A DNA stretch of 64,000 nucleotides from contig NZ_JAJVKV010000003.1 in the NCBI RefSeq assembly GCF_024198175.1, positions 744,001-808,000 on the forward strand. Reading direction: 5' to 3'. The stretch comes from Pyxidicoccus xibeiensis (lineage in GTDB: Bacteria; Myxococcota; Myxococcia; Myxococcales; Myxococcaceae). The stretch's first letter is position 1. Every line of letters starts with the position of its first letter. This document shows positions 58,824-64,000 of this stretch, in pieces. The notes beneath the pieces were generated by a model. That model saw only the letters and a program-made list of their open reading frames with translations. It had not been told where the DNA came from and searched no databases. A program made the position numbers and the translations under genes.

Positions 58824-61028
58824 GTCGTTTCCGCGCACGGGCGGGGAACGGGCCGCCAGGGCCCGCCGCACCACGCGGTAGCGCTGCAGCAGCCCCGGCT
58901 CCAGCGGGTCCAGCGCCAGGCCGCGCTCGTAGTGCTCCAGCGCTCGCGCGAGCTGGCCGTCCCGCTCCAGTCCCCCACCTGACAGGAAGTGGATGCGTGC
59001 CGTGCCCGCGGCCTGGGGCCTGCGGGCGAGGAACTCCCGCCGCAGCGACTCCAGCTGCTCGGCCGTGAGCCCTCCTTCCAGGCACCGCGCCACCCCGGCG
59101 TGGTTGCCGCGCCAGGCGTCGTACAGGGCCCGCTGCACCGGGGCGCCCAGCGCCTCGCCCGCCTCGCGCACCCGGACGAGCGCCGCGTCCAGCCACGCCC
59201 GCTGGGAGGGGGACAGCGGCCGCTGGCGCAGGGCCTCCAGGGTGCTCGCCGCCTCGCGCGTCCGGGCGCGCACCGCCTCCATGTCCGCGTCCGGCGTCAG
59301 GCCCAGCACGGCGTAGTGGTCCCCCGCGGAGCGCTGGCGCCAGGCCTCCAGCACGCGGGCGGCTTCCGCGTCGTCCCCGTGGGGCTCCACGGACGGACGG
59401 CGGGCCGGCCCGCCCTTGAGGAGCTGATCCACCGCGGCCTTGAGCGCGGCATTCGCCTCCACGAACTGGACGCCGAAGCCGGTGGGCATGCCCCAGACGC
59501 GCGCCTGCTCGGGCGGGACGTGGCGCACCACCTCGCAGAGCACCGACAGCGGGCCGGACTCCAGCTCCAGCACCACCGGCAGCCTCGCGCACAGCGGCGG
59601 CAGCGCGCCCGCGCTGCGCAGGAACAGGCCCCCCCGGGACAGGTCCGAGCCGGTGAGCCGCACGGGCCCCTCACCCGGGCGCAGCACCACCTGCACCGGC
59701 AGCTCCACGCTCCGGGGCCGGGCCGGCGCTTCCGCGGCGCCTCCCGGCCGGGGGCCGCCGGAGGCTGAAGGCGCAGGGGCCGGGGCGTCGGGCTCGACGG
59801 CCGGGGGGGGCGTCACGACGGCGGGAGCGGCCGGGCCGGGCCGAGAGGACGGCGCCGTTCCTCCACCCTCCGCACCGGGAGCGGCCGGGCCGGGCCGTGA
59901 AGACGGCGCCGTCCCCCCACCGTCAGCAGGAGCAGAGCCGGGCCGTGAGGACGGCGCCGTCCCCCCGCCGTCAGCAGGAGCCGGTCCCCGGCCCGCCGCG
60001 GACACGGGTGGAGTCGCGGCGAGGGCATTCGCCTCGGGCGCCGGTGCCCGGTTCTCCTCGGCCAGGGCGGCCTGCAGCGCGGCACGCAGGGCGGAGGCGG
60101 TCGGGTAGCGCTCCTCGGGCGCCTTGGCCAGCGCGCGGAGGATGACGCGCTCCACGGCCGCGGGCACCCCCGGATGCACCGAGCGCGGAGGCGGAGGCGG
60201 CCGCATCTGGTGGGCCACGAGCTGCGCCGTCAGCCCCTCGTCGTCGAAGGGCAGCTTCCCGGTGACGAGCTGGTAGGCGATGACGCCCACCGCGTACAGG
60301 TCCGCGCGCCCGTCCAGGCGCCGGCCCAGGGACTGCTCCGGGGCCATGTACTCGGGCGTGCCCACGATGATGCCCGCATGCGTCTGCGGCATCCGCGCGT
60401 CCGCCAGCTTGGCGATGCCGAAGTCCAGCACCTTGACGAAGGGCATGCTGCGCCCGCGCCGCACCAGGAAGACGTTGTCCGGCTTGAGGTCGCGGTGGAT
60501 GATGCCTCGCGCGTGCGCGGCCTGGAGCGCGTCGCACACCTGCGCCAGCACGGACACCACGCCCGCGGCCGGCAGCGGCGTGCCCACCCACGCGGACAGC
60601 GGCGCACCCTCCAGGTACTCCATGATGAGGTACGGGCGCGGCGGCGCGGCATCCATGTCGAAGATGCTGACGATGTTCTCGTGGCCGATGAGGTTCACCG
60701 CGCGCGCCTCCGCGTGGAAGCGCTGCACCAGCTCCGGGTACATGGCCAGGTGCTCGTGCAGCACCTTCACCGCCACCCGGCTGCCGATGGACACGTGCTC
60801 GCCCAGGTACACCGACCCCATGCCACCCCGTCCCAGGCGGCGCATCAGGCGGAAGCTGCCGAGCCTCGTGCCCACCAGCGGGTCCGTCTCCTCCATTGCC
60901 GGGGCACACCTGCGGCGAGGCGGCTCCCCGCCCTCCCCGTCCGCGCGCACCAGCGTCGAGCAAGTCACCGACGCTCCATGCCACCGGCCGCACGCCGCGC
61001 ACACACCACCGTTGCTCACCTCGGCCAT
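58806..61028 (-). CDS. Ser/Thr protein kinase with zinc-ribbon, PilZ-like, J-like and TPR regions
   Basis: 740 residues from ATG 61028 (an upstream start at 61085 is possible). A Cys-x2-Cys segment (CAACGRWHG with a later Cys) at the N-terminus is followed by a complete eukaryotic-type kinase (about 57-330): G-loop GRGGMGS, K88 in VAVKVLH, HRDLKPDN, DFGIAK, and TPEYMAPEQ. A Pro/Gly/Ala linker with three near-identical repeats follows. Then comes a PilZ-like beta-barrel (about 440-545; LTGSDLSRGGLFLRS, GFGVQFVEA). A J-domain-like segment (DHYAVLGLTPDADMEAVRAR) lacks HPD, and a TPR-like helix pair closes the protein. Confidence 0.82.
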   Translation of the reverse strand: MAEVSNGGVCAACGRWHGASVTCSTLVRADGEGGEPPRRRCAPAMEETDPLVGTRLGSFRLMRRLGRGGMGSVYLGEHVSIGSRVAVKVLHEHLAMYPELVQRFHAEARAVNLIGHENIVSIFDMDAAPPRPYLIMEYLEGAPLSAWVGTPLPAAGVVSVLAQVCDALQAAHARGIIHRDLKPDNVFLVRRGRSMPFVKVLDFGIAKLADARMPQTHAGIIVGTPEYMAPEQSLGRRLDGRADLYAVGVIAYQLVTGKLPFDDEGLTAQLVAHQMRPPPPPRSVHPGVPAAVERVILRALAKAPEERYPTASALRAALQAALAEENRAPAPEANALAATPPVSAAGRGPAPADGGGTAPSSRPGSAPADGGGTAPSSRPGPAAPGAEGGGTAPSSRPGPAAPAVVTPPPAVEPDAPAPAPSASGGPRPGGAAEAPARPRSVELPVQVVLRPGEGPVRLTGSDLSRGGLFLRSAGALPPLCARLPVVLELESGPLSVLCEVVRHVPPEQARVWGMPTGFGVQFVEANAALKAAVDQLLKGGPARRPSVEPHGDDAEAARVLEAWRQRSAGDHYAVLGLTPDADMEAVRARTREAASTLEALRQRPLSPSQRAWLDAALVRVREAGEALGAPVQRALYDAWRGNHAGVARCLEGGLTAEQLESLRREFLARRPQAAGTARIHFLSGGGLERDGQLARALEHYERGLALDPLEPGLLQRYRVVRRALAARSPPVRGNDRARSP

Positions 61029-61205
61029 ACCGCTTCCCCCGGGCCTGCCTGCACAGCTTGGACACCGGGGAACCCAGGCATCCACTGGCGGTGCGGGCGG
61101 ATGTCACGTAGTACCGAGCTACCCGGAGCCACGGTCGGAGAGGACGGTCTACCGGAGGACGCCGCGCGTGCCGACAATCCATCACGCTGGTAAGAGTGCG
61201 GCCCC

Positions 61206-62168
61206 ATGTCCGGAACCGCACGCCGCATCCCCGTCGTCAACCTGTCCCACTACCGCGCTGGCACGCCCCGGGAGCGCGCCCGCTTCGTGCAGGTCTTCGG
61301 CGACGGCCTCAAGGAGTTCGGCTTCGTCACCGTGGAGGGCCACGGCGTCGACGACGGGCTCATCCGCCGCACCTACTCGGACGTGGAGCGCTTCTTCGCC
61401 CAGCCGGAGGCGGTGAAGGCGCGCTACGCGGACCTGGAGCGGGGCGGGCAGCGCGGCTACATCGGCTACGGCCAGGAGCACGCGAAGAACCGCAAGGTGG
61501 GCGACCTGAAGGAGTTCTGGCACGTGGGCCGCGAGCTGCCCGTCGGCCACCGCTACCGGGACGTCTACGGCCCCAACGTGTGGCCGGAGGAGGTGCCCTC
61601 CTTCCGCGAGCACACCCTGTCGCTGTTCGGCGCGCTGGACGGCGCGGCGGGGGTGATGCTCCAGGCGCTGGCCGAGTACTTCGGAATCGAGCGCGACACC
61701 TTCAGCACCATGGCCACGGACGGCAACTCGGTGCTGCGGCTCATCCACTACCCGCCGCTGAAGGAGCGCTTCATCCCCGGTGGCGTGCGCGCGGCCGAGC
61801 ACGAGGACATCAACCTCATCACCCTGCTGTGCGAGGGCACCGCCGGCGGCCTGGAGCTGCTCACGCGAGATGGCGAGTGGCTGCCGGTGGACACGCTGCG
61901 CGGGCAGATTGTCGTGGACTCCGGCGACATGCTCAGCCGGGTGACGAACAACGTCATCCCCGCCACCACGCACCGGGTGGTGAACCCGCGCACCACGGCC
62001 GAGGACACGGTGCGCTACTCCATGCCCTTCTTCGTGCACCCTTATGCGGACTGTGTGCTAGAGCCGCTGCCGTGCACGCAGACGCCGGACAACCCGGCGC
62101 GCCATGCACCCATCACCGCGGATGCGTTCCTCAAGCAGCGCCTGCGGGAGATTGGCCTGTTGAAGTAA
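61206..62168 (+). CDS. 2-oxoglutarate/Fe(II) dioxygenase, isopenicillin-N-synthase family
   Basis: 320 residues, the usual length for the IPNS/GA-oxidase-type family. N-terminal PVVNLSHY and GFVTVEGHGV segments are typical. The iron site is H199-x-D201 in AEHEDINL and H256 in TTHRVVNP; the 2OG-binding RYS (R270, S272) follows. Substrate not known. ATG 61206 starts a short transcription unit with the Cys-rich lipoprotein 45 bp downstream. Divergent from the kinase gene. Confidence 0.85.
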   Translation: MSGTARRIPVVNLSHYRAGTPRERARFVQVFGDGLKEFGFVTVEGHGVDDGLIRRTYSDVERFFAQPEAVKARYADLERGGQRGYIGYGQEHAKNRKVGDLKEFWHVGRELPVGHRYRDVYGPNVWPEEVPSFREHTLSLFGALDGAAGVMLQALAEYFGIERDTFSTMATDGNSVLRLIHYPPLKERFIPGGVRAAEHEDINLITLLCEGTAGGLELLTRDGEWLPVDTLRGQIVVDSGDMLSRVTNNVIPATTHRVVNPRTTAEDTVRYSMPFFVHPYADCVLEPLPCTQTPDNPARHAPITADAFLKQRLREIGLLK

Positions 62169-62213
62169 TCGGAGGAGGGGCCGGCCTCACTCCTTCGACG
62201 TAGGGGAAGTGAC

Positions 62214-62594
62214 ATGAAGCTGGGATTTTCGGCGGCCCTGGCCGCCCTGACGCTGGGGCTGACCGGGTGTGACGAGTCGATGTGCTCGGGCATGGAGAGC
62301 GCATATGAGGACTACCAGGCGCACGTCCGCGACTGCGGTGGCACCACGCAGAACCTGAGCCCGACGCGGGACACCGACGTCTGCAACGACCACATCGACG
62401 ACGTCTGCACGGATGACGACGAGGCCGTCATGTTCGACTACATGGACTGCCTGCGTGACCTTCCCGGCTGCGGCGCGGGTGTCGATGCCATCAAGGCAGC
62501 CGCCAGGCAGTGCTCCGACACCGCCTCGCGGAAGATCAACTCGAACAACGCCGACTGCCACCTGACCTTTGCCGGGTTCACCGTCGACGACTGA
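62214..62594 (+). CDS. Small Cys-rich lipoprotein, paralogue of that at 58417
   Basis: 126 residues, ATG 62214. Lipoprotein signal peptide (LAALTLGLTGC). Eight or so Cys spread through the mature part (MCSGME, RDCGG, VCNDH, VCTDDD, DCLRDLPGCGAG, QCSDT, DCHLT). The DCLRDLPGCGAG phrase matches DCINDLPDCEAG of the other family member 3.8 kb away. Two 126- and 115-residue members so close suggest duplication. Function unknown; 45 bp after the dioxygenase gene. Confidence 0.72.
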   Translation: MKLGFSAALAALTLGLTGCDESMCSGMESAYEDYQAHVRDCGGTTQNLSPTRDTDVCNDHIDDVCTDDDEAVMFDYMDCLRDLPGCGAGVDAIKAAARQCSDTASRKINSNNADCHLTFAGFTVDD

Positions 62595-62719
62595 CCCGCG
62601 GGCGCGAGGCCCGCGCTCCTCCGTCGGAGCGCCGGGCCACGTCTCCCGGGCGGCGAGGGCAGGCCCCACGCCTGGCGGGCTCGCCGTGCCGGCGGCAAGC
62701 TCGACCGACTCCCGGGCCG

Positions 62720-63817
62720 GTGCCATCCTGGGTCCCCACCGTGGACGTCCTCCAACCCGCCACCCACGTCGAGCTCTTCGCCGTCCAACCCCGTGTCTCG
62801 CTGGAGGACTATGCCTCCCCGGCGGCCTTCGCCGCGCGCCACCGGGCCCTGGCCGCGCGGGTGGACGCGCTGCGGGCCCGGGACGCCTCGGGCAGGCCCC
62901 TCTACCCCGCCCTCGCGGTATGGCCGGAGATGGTGGGCGCGGCGCTGGGACTCATGGGCCACCTGTCCCGGGTGCGGCGCTGTCGGACGACGACCCGTGC
63001 GATGACGCGCGTGGCCCTGGCCGAGTGGCGCGCCCTGTGGCGCACCTGGCGCCGCTTCCGGCCACCCTCCATGGAGGAGTGCCTCTACGCCGCGCTCTCG
63101 CCGAAGGTCCACCGGGCCATGTGGGAGACCTTCTCCGGCATCGCGAGGGACTACGGCCTCTGGGTGGTGGCGGGCAGTGCGCTGCTCCCCGCGAGCCGCC
63201 TGGGGCCGGACACCCCGGACTTCGAGCCTGACGGCGCGCGCACCTACAACACCAGCTACACCTTCTCGCCAGAGGGGCGCTGCGTGGCGGTGACGCGCAA
63301 GGTGAACCTGGTGCCCACGCAGGAGGACGTGCTGCACCTCAGCCCGGGACGCCCGGAGGACCTGCCCGTGCTGCCCACGCCCTTCGGCACGCTGGGGACG
63401 CTCGTCTGCTACGACGGCTTCCGCGAGCCGCACACTTCCAACGAACCGTGGTTCGTCCCCTGCGCGCAGTACCTGGACGCGCTCGGCGTGGACGTCATCG
63501 CGCAGCCCTCCGCCAACGCCTGGGCCTGGGACGCGCCCTGGGCCTTCAACGACGCGGGTGAGTCCCAGCTGCGCCGCGAGCAGTGGTTCAACGAGGGCCT
63601 CTACACCCAGCTCCGCGCGCTCACCCGGGTGCGCTACGCGGTGAATCCGCAGCTCGTGGGCGGCTTCCTCGACAACACGTTCGAGGCCCCCTCGCTCATC
63701 CTGGAGCGCCCGGCCCCCGGAGAGGTGCGCGTGCTCGCGCAGTCGGCGAATCCCCGGGGCGAGGACGTGCTCCTCGCCACCGTGCCGGTGCCTACGCCCC
63801 GCCCAGCTTCTTCTTGA
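62720..63817 (+). CDS. Carbon-nitrogen hydrolase (nitrilase superfamily)
   Basis: 365 residues from the GTG at 62720 (a GTG at 62741 is a possible start; neither has a good ribosome-binding sequence). The Glu-Lys-Cys triad is seen: E in AVWPEMV, K in TRKVNLVP, and C in TLVCYDGF. A further conserved AQPSANAW is present. About 80 residues between the Glu and the Lys look like an inserted helical region ([20 protein letters not shown]). Hydrolyses a nitrile, amide or carbamoyl compound; substrate unknown. The last 26 bp overlap the 3' end of convergent gatB. Confidence 0.8.
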   Translation: MPSWVPTVDVLQPATHVELFAVQPRVSLEDYASPAAFAARHRALAARVDALRARDASGRPLYPALAVWPEMVGAALGLMGHLSRVRRCRTTTRAMTRVALAEWRALWRTWRRFRPPSMEECLYAALSPKVHRAMWETFSGIARDYGLWVVAGSALLPASRLGPDTPDFEPDGARTYNTSYTFSPEGRCVAVTRKVNLVPTQEDVLHLSPGRPEDLPVLPTPFGTLGTLVCYDGFREPHTSNEPWFVPCAQYLDALGVDVIAQPSANAWAWDAPWAFNDAGESQLRREQWFNEGLYTQLRALTRVRYAVNPQLVGGFLDNTFEAPSLILERPAPGEVRVLAQSANPRGEDVLLATVPVPTPRPASS

Positions 63818-64000
63818 GCAGCTCGTTGACCAGGGCGGGGTTGCCCTTGCCCTTCATGGCCCGCATCACCTGGCCCACGAAGAAGCCGAACACCTGCGTC
63901 TTGCCCGCGCGGTACTTCTCCGCCTCACCAGCGTTCTTCGCCAGAATCTCGTCCACCACCGCCTCGATGGCGCCCGTGTCGCTCACCTGCGCCAAGCCCT
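63792..64000 (-). CDS. gatB: Aspartyl/glutamyl-tRNA amidotransferase subunit B, C-terminal part
   Basis: Only the last 69 residues are in the window; the gene enters from the right edge. The sequence ([49 protein letters not shown]) is the tail helical domain shared by GatB and YqeY. Ends KKKLGGA with a TAG at 63792-63794. GatB transfers ammonia to Glu-tRNA(Gln) or Asp-tRNA(Asn). A stand-alone YqeY cannot be fully excluded because only the tail is seen, but the sequence is closer to GatB. Confidence 0.85.
   Translation of the reverse strand, partial: GLAQVSDTGAIEAVVDEILAKNAGEAEKYRAGKTQVFGFFVGQVMRAMKGKGNPALVNELLKKKLGGA

Overview
The window is about 70% G+C chromosomal DNA with strong third-position G/C bias. 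It carries ECF-type sigma/anti-sigma pairs, a Ser/Thr kinase with extra C-terminal domains, many secreted lipoproteins of unknown function, a very long CARDB-repeat lipoprotein and a group-2 Mrp antiporter operon. Together these suggest a myxobacterium, probably Myxococcaceae (Myxococcus, Corallococcus or Pyxidicoccus). The assignment is inferred from gene content and composition; no rRNA is present.

Layout. 0-3.3 kb: MarR-type regulator (partial), lipoprotein and PcrA/UvrD helicase on the minus strand. 3.3-8.3 kb: thioesterase, a sigma/anti-sigma/secreted-protein operon, and a second, divergently placed sigma/anti-sigma pair. 8.5-13.3 kb: a plus-strand locus with two paralogous tRNA-like RNAs in circularly permuted order. 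They flank a metallophosphoesterase and are followed by a Ro60-like vWA protein, an Ala/Arg-rich unknown protein and a JAMM peptidase-like protein. 13.5-25.1 kb: secreted proteins, DUF2267, GMC oxidoreductase, endonuclease V, phytochelatin-synthase-like protein, subtilase, and a ubiquitin-like/E1-like pair. 25.2-31.2 kb: mrpA(B)CDEFG. 31.3-34.4 kb: a 53-codon gene, then 22 closely packed tRNA genes, most of them non-repeating, interrupted by an HNH nuclease gene. 34.5-44.5 kb: cytochrome c lipoprotein, a ClpB-like AAA+ protein fused to a GGQ-less RF2-like module, and the 1828-residue CARDB protein. 44.7-64 kb: polysaccharide deacetylase, MaoC, RNase J, YajQ, RimO, an rplU-rpmA-obgE-trmH-lolA operon, kinase, two related Cys-rich lipoproteins, a 2OG-Fe(II) oxygenase, a nitrilase-family enzyme and the 3' end of gatB.

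Main discovery candidate: RNA1 (8516-8647) and RNA2 (9398-9534). In each, the T arm and the 3' acceptor strand come first. A short loop follows, then the 5' acceptor strand, D arm and a complete anticodon arm (CTC in RNA1, CTT in RNA2). The two ends of each RNA pair in a bipartite stem: 8-9 bp, a 3x3 internal loop, then 9 bp. Several stem pairs differ between the two copies yet still pair. This layout resembles YrlA-class bacterial Y RNAs, which are tRNA mimics held by Ro60, and equally resembles the permuted tRNA genes of algae and archaea. The Ro60-like gene lies directly downstream. The centre of RNA2 looks like the junctions between neighbouring tRNA genes of the array 22 kb away.

Other notable points are the array itself (18 amino acids; Asp and Glu absent; several tRNAs with odd T loops, C33, or a Leu anticodon on a short-variable-loop body), the Clp-RF2 fusion with a degenerate first Walker B, and the ubiquitin-like/E1-like pair. 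Translation and RNA functions recur in the window (array, Ro-like locus, RNase J, RimO, TrmH, Obg, L21/L27, GatB). That they form one system is inference only.
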